Shown here piece after piece: positions 23,960 to 35,289 of a DNA stretch of 64,000 nt (positions are counted from its first letter, which is position 1; each line of letters begins with the position of its first letter). This DNA is from Blasia pusilla (Eukaryota; Marchantiophyta; Marchantiopsida; Blasiales), in the NCBI GenBank assembly GCA_050084515.1, contig CM114271.1, forward strand, positions 21,452,001 through 21,516,000, written 5' to 3'. The notes below the pieces were generated by a model. The model made no database searches, was not told where the DNA came from, and saw only the letters and a program-made list of their open reading frames with translations. A program made the position numbers and the translations under genes.

Positions 23960-24390
23960 CGCTTGGTTAGTCCGACGAGGACAGTATACCACCTGCAACG
24001 CGTCCTACTTGATTCGGGAGCGCAACCCTTGATGTTAGGGAAGGCGGCGTGTTTAGCGTTGGGGTTACGGAAGGCCGACATTGAGCCTTGTCCCTTCCAG
24101 ATACAGACCTCGATTGGGGGCGTATCACCCACTCAGTAAATGACTCGACAGGAGATTGTTGTCAGAGTCCAGCCAGAGCAAGCGACGGATAGTGCTATGG
24201 TGCGCACACGTGCGATAACGACACCAGCTGAGTCGTATGATGTGTTGGTGGGGAGTACAGTGTTATATCCCCTAGGATTCATCCTTGACTTCTGGGAGGA
24301 GACCGTTGCTTATCGGCCAGGATGGCGGTCAAGTGACGGTCGAATGAGTCAGTTACCCGTGCAGTTTGCGGGACGAGGTGGTCGATCATG
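23960..24390 (+). pseudogene. Retropepsin-type aspartic protease remnant
   Basis: Catalytic triad-type motif LLDSGAQPLMLG (Asp codon 24011-24013), followed by a beta-rich stretch and, after a TAA at 24137-24139, a segment ending in YDVLVGSTVLYPLGFILDF, typical of Ty3 proteases. The enzyme would cut the Gag-Pol polyprotein. The TAA falls in a readable frame (SPTQ-stop-MTRQEIVVRV). Confidence 0.8.
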
Positions 24391-24719
24391 AGGCGAGTCT
24401 ATGACCACGTTGGCAGCTTTCATAGGTAGTGTTAGCTGGCCAGGAGAGTTGGTGGAGGGGAATGCACATGCGGAGGATGTCCCAGTAGCGGATAGTCCCA
24501 TGGAGAGACAAGCCATGGCGGGTGTCGCTTCCCATGTTGGTGAGGCCTCTTCACCATTGTGGGGTACGACTCGAGAGCTACAGAGGAGTGCCGACGACCT
24601 CGTGAGGCAGGCGTGGAGTCATGTTTTTATCCCACAGCCGCGAGAGTCACGTGGCGATCAGGCTCTTGGAGTGGAGACGATGACCCCGCTAGATACCACA
24701 CCTGTTGTGTGGCAGTGCC

Positions 24720-25690
24720 GAAAGGAGGATGTTAGGGTGTTAGATCTCTTTGGAGGGATAAGCACCGGATTGGTTGCACTATTGCAGGCAGGCATAAGGG
24801 TGCATCAGTACGTTTATGTGGAGAGATATGAGACCGCGCGGCGAGTATCATTACGTCACATGGCGAGATTGGTCCAGAGGTATCTTGAGTTGTTGCGGTA
24901 TCGTAACGGGGATATCAAAGATACGCTACCCGCCGACATCTCTTTGGTGGGGGCGTAGGATGGATAGAGTTGGCACCATTCATTTGGTGATTGCTGGATG
25001 GCCATGTCAGGGTCATTCATCAACTGGCCGAGGATTTGGATTGCAGGATCCGAGGTCAGGGATGTTTTGGGAGATGCTGCGAGTATTACAACACTTGCAG
25101 GAGAGTCAGATATGTTCTCCAGCGTACATTTTGGAGAGCGTGCCGTTGTTGGGAGACACTCGTGCACGTGTGATGACGAGTGTACATCAGGTGAGGTCCT
25201 GGTTGGGACCTGTGGTGTTGTTAGATGCAGCGAGAGTTGGGTCACGTGCCCATCGTCCACGATTGTGATGGACGAACCTGATACCATCGAGGTCTTGAGT
25301 CGAGCAGCATACGGTGGAGTCTAGAGAGCACCACATCTCATAGTGGATGCTATTTTGGGCTCAGGGCGTCAATCTAAGGTGGTGACACGGGATGATAGAC
25401 CACCGTTGGCCATGGCCAATAGGGTGGGGGAGTTGAGGGCAGCCTTACCTACGTTGGTGAGCTTCCCAGCATCCCATGCCTTTTGTCAGGGAGGGCCAGG
25501 CATGATTTGGGATGAGGTGACCGGAGCATTGGAGGAGCCTACAGCACATGAGCGCGAGCGCGCCATGGGGTTCACTACCGGTACTACGGCGGTGCTAGGG
25601 ATGACTGAGGCATCACGGAGATAGGTGTTGGGGCAGGCAATGGACCTCAACTGTCTCACATGGATAGTCAGCCTAGGTATGGCTGAGCAG
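24720..25690 (+). pseudogene. C5 cytosine-specific DNA methyltransferase domain, DNMT3-like order
   Basis: Motif I VLDLFGGISTGLVALLQAGI (24737-24796, S-adenosylmethionine binding) is followed by a motif II-like YVYVERYE and GDIKDTLPADI. The catalytic loop IAGWPCQGHSSTGRGFG has its Cys codon at 25005-25007. Next comes a motif VI-like ILESVPLL with the Glu retained, then motif VIII DAARVGSRAHRPRL, then ERERAMGF and a C-terminal motif X-like VLGQAMDLNC. The order I-IV-VI-VIII-X is canonical, unlike the permuted plant DRM enzymes, and the target-recognition part is short, as in DNMT3. Three frame segments are needed (joins near 24955 and 25269) and TAGs lie at 25322-25324 and 25622-25624. Function in a working element would be methylation of cytosine in DNA, possibly the element's own copies. 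It sits between protease and RT, so it was made as part of Pol. Confidence 0.9.
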
Positions 25691-25979
25691 AGACGGATGC
25701 GAGTGTCATCCATGCCGTCACGTCCACGAGTTGGACCATTGCCTACCGGGTCTGTACAGGCATTGGCTGGGGGCAAGACGAGGAGAGATAGGCACCCATG
25801 GACTTCTTGGGACGTCGTTCAAGCAGAGAGTGTGAAGGCGGCTAGAGTAGCACATGTTCATTTTTCGGATGTGGAGCATGGTATAGGAGGTCAGAGTGGA
25901 GTGGCTGTTGCGGAGGTGGCTAGGGTTGCTACATAGCATCCAAAGCCAGAGGTTGCGTCCTCTCCGAGTGAGGTCACGA

Positions 25980-26830
25980 TGGAGACTTGGGAGCTTGTGA
26001 TAGGTCTCAAGTTGATAGGAGGAGAGCGACGGCGAGTTCATAGGTTTCTGAGGGGGCATGTCACTTGTTTTGCCTTCAGTATGAGAGACTTGGGTACGCT
26101 GAAGGGTCCCGGGATACGGATTGAGTTGGCTAGTGATACGCCGATCTTTCGTCAACCCTACAGGTATTTTGATATGGAGCGAGCCTTGATTCAGAGCAAA
26201 AGTCAAGACTTGTTGAGGCGGGACTTGTGGAGTTATCACATGGGGAGTATGCATCTGCCACAGTCATGCCGGCGAAGAAGGATATGTATGGCAATTGGAC
26301 GGATAGGCGGATGTGTGGAGATTACCGTCCTATCAACCGACAGACGAGGTCAGATCGGTGTGCCATGCCTACTCCTGAGGAGATCTTTGATGCGGTAGGG
26401 CATGCAAAGATCTTTAGTACTTTAGATCTCCGTGTTGGCTATCATCAGCTTCCTATCAGGTTGGAGGACAGGGAGAAGAAACTGACGTGCAGGGGATAGA
26501 TCGGTTCGGGAGAGATTGCTTGTATCAGTGGCGGTTCTTACCATTTGGGTTGAAGAACGCGCCTGTAGAGTTTTAGAGAGTGATGGATAGGATTCTAGCT
26601 GGCTTGGATTTTGTACGATGTTACATAGATGATATTCTTATCTTCAATTCCACGGTTGAGGAGCATGAGCGACACTTGGAGGTGTTTCGGAGATTACAGT
26701 TACATGGACTGAAGTTACATCCAGGCAAGTGCAGATTCTTTCGGGAGCAGATTGAGTACTTGGGACACACCATATACCCGAGTGGGTTAGGCGTTTAGCA
26801 GACGAAGGTAGAGGCTATTGCGTAGATTCC
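25980..26830 (+). pseudogene. Reverse transcriptase domain of the Ty3/gypsy element
   Basis: Typical Ty3 sequence in three frames: DTPIFRQPYRYF, then CGDYRPINRQT and FSTLDLRVGYHQLPI, then WRFLPFGLKNAP and the active site CYIDDILIF. The frame shifts at ~26226 and ~26490. TAG at 26574-26576 interrupts VEF-stop-RVMDR where Gln is expected, and TAGs at 26796-26798 and 26823-26825 break the thumb. The enzyme copies element RNA to DNA. Confidence 0.92.
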
Positions 26831-26843
26831 ACGCCCTACAGAT

Positions 26844-27420
26844 GTGAGTCGAGTCCGAGCATTTCTTGGACTGGCGAACTTCTATCGACGGTATGTCAAG
26901 GGTTTTAGTGCGATCGCAAAGTCTTTGACCTTGTTGACGAGACTTGATCAGGTGTGGTTGTGGGGAGATGATCAGGAGCGAGCATTTCAGGAGCTCAAGG
27001 ACAGGTTGACGTCCTCACCCATTTTACAGAGACCGGTTAGGGGTCAACCATTCCAGTTACATACCGATTGGAGCATGTTGGGTCTACGAGCAATGCTTAC
27101 TCAGAGGGATGACGAGGAGAGGGAGTTTGTTGTGGCTTACGCGAGCCGATTGAACAACATTGTAGAGGCGAAGTACAGCTCCTACGAGGGAGAGTGCTTG
27201 GCTGCAGTGTGGGCCGTGGCACATTTTAGGTGTTATTTATTCGGCAACCCTTTCACACTTATCAGTGATCATCAGCCATTGAGGTGGTTGATGGAGTCCG
27301 ACAAGCTTACGGGAAAGCTTGCCATGTGGGCTCTATTACCACATGAGTATGAGTTTGAGGTGGTTCATAGGCCAGGTCAGTTGAACCAGGATGCGGATGG
27401 GTTGAGTCGTAACCCATGTC
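26844..27420 (+). pseudogene. RNase H domain of the Ty3/gypsy element
   Basis: Open in one long frame (26844-28226). The connection VRAFLGLANFYRRYVKGF is followed by the RNase H core: HTDWSMLG, SSYEGECLAAVWAVAHFRCY and FTLISDHQPLRWL, ending VVHRPGQLNQDADGLSR. All the acidic residues expected in these motifs are present. Confidence 0.9.
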
Positions 27421-27779
27421 CGAGTCAGAGAGACGACACAGGAGCTCGATGGCACGGAGAGAGTGATGAGGAGATGGTGCCCGGTTGGCATGCATCTACC
27501 TATCTTTGTTGGTTGACTATGGCATGTCAGCCACAGGTGATGACTCCAGTGGTGGGGTTGGATGATGAGTCTTTGGATCCGGAGGTTAGTGAGGAGGCGA
27601 CATGTGGTCGTGATATCCATGACGACGTGGAGGTTGTGGAGTTCTTGCGCATTGGCGTCATTGCAAGTACAGTGAGTGCTAGGGAGCGGGATCGGATCCT
27701 ACAGAGAGCCAAGAGGTTCAAGTGGGAGGGGACTCACATTTTGCGGGTATGGGGAGATGGTAGGATACGAGTGATACCT

Positions 27780-28500
27780 CATTCTTCCCAGCGAGCATGT
27801 GTAGTGCAACATGCCCATGAGGAGTTGGGACATTTCGGAGTAAAGCGTACTTACAGCTTACTCCAGGTTCAGTATTGGTGGCACGGCATGCATACTCGGG
27901 TACAACAGTTTGTGGCCACACGTATGGTATGTGATAGAGTGCGAGCATCCTTCAATGCTCCCACTCCGCAGTTACATCCTTTGCCGATTATGGGTTTAGG
28001 TTATCGGTGGAGTTTAGACTTTGCGGGACCTTTGCCATTGACAGGGCGTCATCATAGGTACGTGTTGGTCATGGGGGAGCATTTCTCCAAGTGGATAGAG
28101 TTGGTGGCACTACCAGACAAGGCGAGCGAGGGAACACCTTATGCGTTCCTAGATCGTGTGCTTAGTCACTTTGGTGCACTGGCGGAGGTGTTGACTCACA
28201 AGGGTACCAAGTTCAGGGGAGAGTTTTAGGCCTTGTGTGATCAGGCGCTGATAGATCACCGCACCACGTCCAGAGATCATCCTGAGGCGGATGGGTTGGC
28301 GGAGAGAGTGGTACAGACGGTGAAGAGAGGATCGCGCAAGTATGGCTTGCAGCGGGGACAGTTGAGGGAGTGGGACCTACAGTTGTTATGGTTGGCTATG
28401 GGTTATCGCTTTAGTCGGCAGGCATCCTTGGCGTCATTTTCATCATACTTTTTGCTCTTTGGGAGAGAGCCAGATTTACTTGCAGCAATTTGACGTGACA
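27780..28500 (+). pseudogene. Integrase of the Ty3/gypsy element (damaged)
   Basis: The HHCC zinc region retains both His (HEELGH), but only one Cys of the CxxC is left (TRMVCDR, with Arg CGT at the first Cys position). In the core the first Asp is in SLDFAGPLP. The second catalytic Asp is replaced: LTHKGTKFRG stands where LTDxGTxF is expected. The Glu region HPEADGLAERVVQTVKR is present. TAG at 28227-28229 and TGA at 28491-28493 break the frame. This copy could not integrate. Confidence 0.88.
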
Positions 28501-29054
28501 TGGCGGAGGTGTTAGATCTTGATGATCCAGATGTGTGGGTACAAGCATGTTCTCAGAGGGCAGAAGTTTTTCGTAGAGTTATGCCTATGGCCTTTGAGAA
28601 CTTAGCTATTGCCCAACATAGAGATACATTGAGGTACGCGACCATTCGTGGAGGAGGTTATCGTCCAGGGATTATGAGGTTTCATCCTGGAGATTACGTG
28701 TATTAACAGCACGCGGCACCCACGACGCTAGATGTCACTATAGGGCGCACGATCCTACGTGTGTACGAGGTATTACCGATTGGAGTCCTCATGTTGGAGG
28801 GACGGGATGGTATGGTTTGGAAGGATCATATGCACAATTGTGCGCCATATCATCTTCCGAACGTAGATGGGACGGTGGATCCGAGCTTGGCAGTGGTACC
28901 TGCAGGCTTGAGGTGTATGTTGTGCGGATCTGCGAGGGATGCAGCCACCATGTTGGTATGTGATGGTTGTTCTCGAGGGTGGCATATGTCATGTCTGACC
29001 TCCCCTCTTGATGTGGTTCCCACAGGACGATGGATGTGTCCGAGATGTGTATAG
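28500..29054 (+). pseudogene. Pol C-terminus with PHD zinc finger
   Basis: After integrase the frame continues through a GDYVY segment (TAA at 28704-28706, then QHAAPTTLDV). It ends with a clean PHD finger at 28914-29048: C-x2-C-x11-C-x2-C-x4-H-x2-C-x14-C-x2-C, including LVCDGCSRGWHMSC and GRWMCPRC. The stop is at 29052-29054. PHD fingers bind histone H3 tails. The position, at the integrase C-terminus, is where chromoviruses carry a chromodomain, so a role in choosing integration sites is a reasonable inference. All eight zinc ligands are intact although the rest of the element is decayed. Confidence 0.9.
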
Positions 29055-29133
29055 GGTAGTAGGTCATCTTAGAGAGATGTGATATTTTCTATCTGGAGTT
29101 GGGGGGATCCAACTGCCAGCTAGGGGGACGGTT

Positions 29134-29270
29134 GTGTGATCACCATATATATGTATGAGTTGATTTTTGTACATTTGTGGATCAACCCGTGTGTGGGGAA
29201 GATCGATGTTGTGTGGTGTAGATGTGACCAGCGATGTATGTTGTGTAGCGATATGTATGCGCATGACAGT
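29134..29270 (+). repeat. Dispersed ~135-bp segment, copy 1 (before the 3' LTR)
   Basis: The segment TGTGTGATCACCATATATATG... ending GTATGCGCATGACA lies between the candidate polypurine tract and the 3' LTR start. A near-identical copy follows the LTR at 29754-29890, and an 80-bp partial inverse copy lies at 41564-41645. Confidence 0.8.
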
Positions 29271-29752
29271 TGTCACATCTGAGTAGCCGATAGGCCGAGA
29301 TCTATCGTGGATAGGGCGTAGGAGCCAACGGACTATCTTGAGTGTACCTTTGTCCCACTGTGTCAGATGAGGTTGAGGATAGGTCCATTGTGTCAGGAAC
29401 GTCGTTTCTGACAACTTTCATGTTGAGGTCTTTTACTGCCGGATGACTTGTTGACCAGGTCAACCGCCCCAGTAACTGTCTGTGTCTTGAAGAGTTACCA
29501 AGGGAGGGCTATTTTTAGGGAAGAGCCTTTTGGCTCTTCCCAACCCTATATAAGAGAGGAAGATGGCTTTCCTAAGCCATCTTTCTCATGTTGGGCCGTT
29601 GGAGCACCTCCCTTGTATGTGTGTGAGCTAGGACTAGGGTGATATCGTCCGGATTCCTTGATAGCACAGGGTGGACGAGGCTCGATATGCCGATGTAGAT
29701 TGAGGAGTGGAGTTTTAGGCCGGGTGTGCCATTTTTACTAGTCTTTATTTTT
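29271..29752 (+). repeat. 3' LTR of the Ty3/gypsy element
   Basis: It matches the 5' LTR (20192-20672), including the TATA box and the two hairpins beside it. The 24-bp palindrome is destroyed here (CAGTAACTGTCTGTG replaces it). Homology with the 5' LTR stops at about 29752, where the second ~135-bp segment begins. Confidence 0.85.
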
Positions 29753-29753
29753 G

Positions 29754-29890
29754 TTGTGTAATCTCCATGTATATGTATGAGTTGATTTTTGTACATGTGT
29801 GGATCGACCCGTGTGTGGGGAAGATCGGTGTTGTGTGGTGTAGATGTGACCAGCGATGTATGTTGTGTAGCGATATGTATGCGAACGACA
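29754..29890 (+). repeat. Dispersed ~135-bp segment, copy 2 (after the 3' LTR)
   Basis: Near-duplicate of 29134-29270, ending GTATGCGAACGACA. Either it is the true tail of the 3' LTR, in which case the 5' LTR was rearranged, or it is a separate repeat next to the LTR. Confidence 0.8.
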
Positions 29891-31260
<1,370 letters not shown>

Positions 31261-32200
31261 CGAACATAAGTCCGCAGACACGGAATTTGTCCGTGTGCAA
31301 CCTTGTAAGAGGGATATTCAAGAGAAGACTCTTCCTCAATACATGTCTTCTTCTAAATCAAGCAATCCCTTTTACTCTTCATAAGTTCTTGGAGGGAGTT
31401 CTTGCACATGAGACAAGCCACTATTGCATGTACTATCAAAAGATGAGAAATTGGGTTCTTCTCACTATCTTTTTGCTTCTTGTCTAGACTAGGATGTTAT
31501 TGCAAAGTAATTTAACTGAAATTTGTCACTTTAGCATTCGAAAGAAAAAAATTCAAAGTATTGTTACATAAATAAGTATTTTTCCTTTCAATTCCAACAC
31601 ATAAAGAATGAAAAGACTAAGAGATTCTTCACTCGTCTTGTTGTATCTCTTCATTTTAAAGCGGATCTGCCTTTGGCTAGTCAAACATGTTCATAGTCAT
31701 ATGGGGGAAATTGTTTGGGTGTTGCATCAAAGTTAGGATCCAACTCATTGTTATTGTTGAACCCTTTCTCATCATCATTTGATGAGTCCTTTGACGTAAA
31801 TGTTTTATTTACAACACTTCAAGTATATGTGCCTTTTGTGTAGATGAACAAGTACCCTTGCAAGTTCTTGTACTCATTTGTAAAATCCGCGCCTATGATT
31901 AATACACAACTTTCCATCCCAACCTATCTTTTACATGTACATAAAAAAACTTGCTCCAATTGGCTAGGAAAAACAAAAGCATCAGAATTTAATGGTAAAA
32001 ATTTTAATATCTAAATTTGGCTAGCAAAAATCCATCATAAATAGCTCACCATAAAGCATTTTGGGTTCTTGAGCCCCCATCTAGATTGAACCCATTTTCC
32101 TCTCATTTAGATAATTGATTGCTCTAGGTTTATTTAATCCAACATTAGAATATGTGACAAGAGCCCAAGAGAATGGCACTGATGGTCCTCAAGAACCTCA
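31261..32200. other. AT-rich DNA, no clear gene
   Basis: It lies downstream (3') of the minus-strand CACTA relic and may be its decayed 3' part. No confident feature. Confidence 0.4.
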
Positions 32201-32249
32201 TGCGCTAAATAGGATAGAAAGATTGATCCAATCCTCGAATCAAATGTAG

Positions 32250-33769
32250 TGTAATCACTCCCAACATCTACCTTAAAGTGGTTTCCGCAAACCTATATCT
32301 TTTTGTATGACATGTAAGACCAAGAAGGTGGGTAATTGTTTTTTACAACTATGTCTTTTGGATCAATATATATCATGGCTCTAAGCCATCAATTCTTTGA
32401 TCTTTGGATAGGTCCACTAAGAGAATGTGGAATCCCCATTCCCCTCCTCTCTACACTTCTTACACAGAGACTATTGATGATAAACTTCTAATGTTTTCAT
32501 CCTTCAACATCCAAAATAGGTAGCTACTTCTTTATGCCCAAAAAATTTGTAAAAATACAAAGGAGAAGAGGAAACTCATTGGAAAATGATTCTATAAGAC
32601 TTACTCCAACGACATACTAAAACATTGACTATTTTGGATCATATGTGCATATGCCACTCCGAGAAGTTCAAGGCTTTATTTGACGCTTGATCCCAACACC
32701 TTCTAACACTTTGTTAATAACTTCTTCATCTTAATCACATCCCAAACTCTTGTTTGTATGACATCATAGTCTTGCATGTACTTGTTGATGAAACCAAGAG
32801 CTTTGTCAATTAAATGTCCTTCGACCATATAACCTTTTCTTTTGGGGCGTAATCTAATATAATTCTTCAACACACCCAACTAAAGTACCTCTCCATGAGG
32901 TTCATACACCGCCTTTTACCTCTTCAAGGGGTAAGTGTATAATATGCCTTTGGTTTTAACTTAATGGACATTCTATGACGTTTGGTGTGAAGTTGTAAGT
33001 GATGTTTGATTCTTCTAACTACCATGTTTTGCTTAACTGGAGATGAGTCCTTATTTTTCAAACCAATTTTTTTTCAATATATGGTCCACAAAAATTTTCT
33101 CACAAGCATGTATAATGTCAAGGGTATGAAGGATTAATCAATCTTATAAAATAGTGAAGAGGGAAAAGTCCAAATTTTGGGTTCACGGACTCTTCGAGAA
33201 AACCATCAACGGCTCGCCTTCCAATAAGGTAGCTCAAATAGAATGCTCTTTGGTTGGACCTTATACACTTTGTAGGGGTCATTAATAACTTAATCATCCC
33301 TCCTTTGTCTAGTGGCTTTTCTTGTTTCATAAAAAATCTTCTTCATTTCAGTCCACCTCAATATGTTCTCAGTTGTAAAGTGTAGGCATCAAATTCTTGG
33401 ATGAATTTGAATCCTTCAATTGAGAAGATGTGCCAATTGGGTCGTCATGTAAGGGTGATTCCTATCTTGGTATCGTCAATGATCTTGAAATATTGGCTTG
33501 TGCAAAATTTTAGAGAAATATGGATCTACCACATCTATACATGCATTTTTCTGTAAAGATGAAAAACCATTTTTCATTTCTTAAGGAAAGTGTCTCTTTT
33601 TATTAAAGGGGAGTTGCACTTTGACCAATTCAAAAAAGTCCTTATGCTCTTCATCGATGAGCATACAACCATTGGGGCAAAAATAGTTTTGAGTATAATT
33701 CAATCTCAACTTAGGTATCAACCTTTTTGCAGCACACTGATTTCTTAGAACCACATTTTTGTAGGGCAA
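32250..33769 (-). pseudogene. CACTA (En/Spm) TNP2-type transposase relic
   Basis: Read on the minus strand in expected order. A TNP2 (Transposase_21) start-like segment lies at 33769-33581, with LRLNYTQNYFCPNGCML and then EEHKDF, matching the CPN(D/G)CxL(F/Y)...E..DL motif. A DUF4218-like piece (MERYF, LKNYIRLRPKRKGYM, VEGHLIDKAL) spans about 32930-32700. A DUF4216-like stretch (SYKKIYVCGNHFKVDVGS) lies near 32330-32260. Frames change repeatedly and stops are frequent, so this is an old, dead copy. The terminal CACTA repeats were not found. Confidence 0.6.
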
Positions 33770-35289
33770 GATTTATATGGCTAAGAATTTTAAGATATCG
33801 TTGACAACTATGTTTGGGACATTTTGAGCATCACATATGTTTAAGAATAACATAGTGAATGCAAGTTTGTTTATTTTAGAACTTGTAAATAAGGGTTGAC
33901 ATGTGTTACCAATATGCATTGACATTATTAGAGTTATCCAACGGCACAATATGTTATCTCTACCAAGTTCAATATCTAAGTAGAAACAAATGTAACTAGA
34001 CAGAAAAAGAGGTTAGGACAAGAGAGAGGAAGAGCAAGGGAGATGAGTTTGTGCAAGTTTATGTAAGAGAGGATGGAAACATGGGAAATCAGATTCCTCC
34101 CTTTTTCCCCATCCACCTCCTCTTAAGATTAATATTAAAAAATTAATAACTACTAAACACAAATAAAGTCTTTAAGTTATTGTTGTCACATAAATGGCAA
34201 TTCCTCACACACCCCTTTTTCAAAAATCCTAACATCATAATCAACTCCTTTTTCAACAATCCTATCCCAGTTTTCAACCACCCTTCCATACCCACCATAG
34301 CCCAGGCCCATCCTTCCACCCATACAAGGCACTCCTTCACCACTTGCCCTTCTCTTTTGTCATGGGATTCCTTCCTTTGTCGATTTCTCCCATGCCATCC
34401 TCCTTTTCCTCCTTCCCCTCCTTCGCTCTGCTATGCCCTCCACCTTGCCATCCAACCCATCCCCTCATTGCACTCCATAGCTCTTCCATCCTCGCTCCCA
34501 TGTCTCGTGAAGTGTGCGTAAAAGTCACTTGAATACTTTTTTTCAATGTGCTCATGTCTTGATTTCCGCCTACTTTGACAATGAAGACATGAAATTTTCA
34601 CAAAAGGTGAAATGGTCCACGTTTAAGAGTGTGAAATGGGCCAAATAGATACTTATGCATACGAGTGTGGGCTTAAGGCGGGCCTAGATGAATGAGAGTG
34701 CTTTCTCAGATTTTTTTCACCTCTAAGAAAAAAAATTGTCACTCGAAGGAGATTGATGCTAGAGCTTCAATTAGATGGATTTAAAAAAAATTAACATCAT
34801 GGTCGTTATAATTCTCTTGAAAATTAATATTGATTAAATATTTATTACTACTTTCTATGATGTCTTTTTCAGGGGCTCGGGAAAGTACCTCTCAAGTTCA
34901 TCAAATAGTACGTATGAGAGGATTAATGTCAGAGAGTTTTTCATTATATACTTTGTGAACAAAGTATATAAACGACCGCTATAACCCCATATCTACCTAC
35001 TTTTGTTAACAAAATGTAGAAAATAAGCTCCATTTTTTCTACATGTTGGGGATTCTCCATAACGCGCTTAAACCCCCATGGGCTTAAGCGCTTTATTTTT
35101 TTCCGAGTGAGTAGAGGTAGTGCGGAGGAATTAGTTTTGAAGTGAGTAGAACGCGTAGAAGAACGCGCAGCAATTCCCAGTTTTCTTTGTTGTGTGCAAT
35201 GGTTGCTGCACGGTCGAAGCGTACTCGATGATGCTGTACCCAGGATCAGGATAAAGTACATTCGGAGAGCCCCGGAATACGGTTTGCTC
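33770..35289. other. Gene-free AT-rich DNA and PAC upstream region
   Basis: A pyrimidine-rich tract covers about 34230-34500. A small inverted repeat (GCGCTTAA at 35064-35071 and TTAAGCGC at 35084-35091) lies some 200 bp upstream of the PAC start codon. No gene is seen. Confidence 0.5.

Larger units (their letters stand above)
20192..29752 (+). mobile_element. Ty3/gypsy retrotransposon carrying a C5 DNA methyltransferase and a PHD finger
   Basis: The LTRs start TGTCACATCTGAG at 20192 and 29271 and are about 95% identical over 480 bp. Order on the plus strand: leader, gag, zinc knuckle, aspartic protease, C5 cytosine methyltransferase, reverse transcriptase, RNase H, integrase and PHD finger. 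Protease-RT-RNase H-integrase order assigns it to Ty3/gypsy. All frames are broken by several frameshifts and at least nine stops, so this copy is not autonomous. A purine tract (AGGGGGACGG, ~29124-29133) is a candidate polypurine primer. The end is either 29752 (LTR homology ends) or 29890, where CA is followed by AATG matching AATG before 20192, a possible 4-bp target duplication. Confidence 0.93.

Noticed and set aside
24720-25690. Methyltransferase as a plant DRM gene
   Set aside because: The motif order is I-IV-VI-VIII-X (not permuted), and it lies in frame context between protease and RT of an LTR element.
24720-25690. Bacterial restriction-modification gene or contamination
   Set aside because: Flanked directly by Ty3/gypsy protease and RT inside matching LTRs in plant DNA, so it is part of the element.
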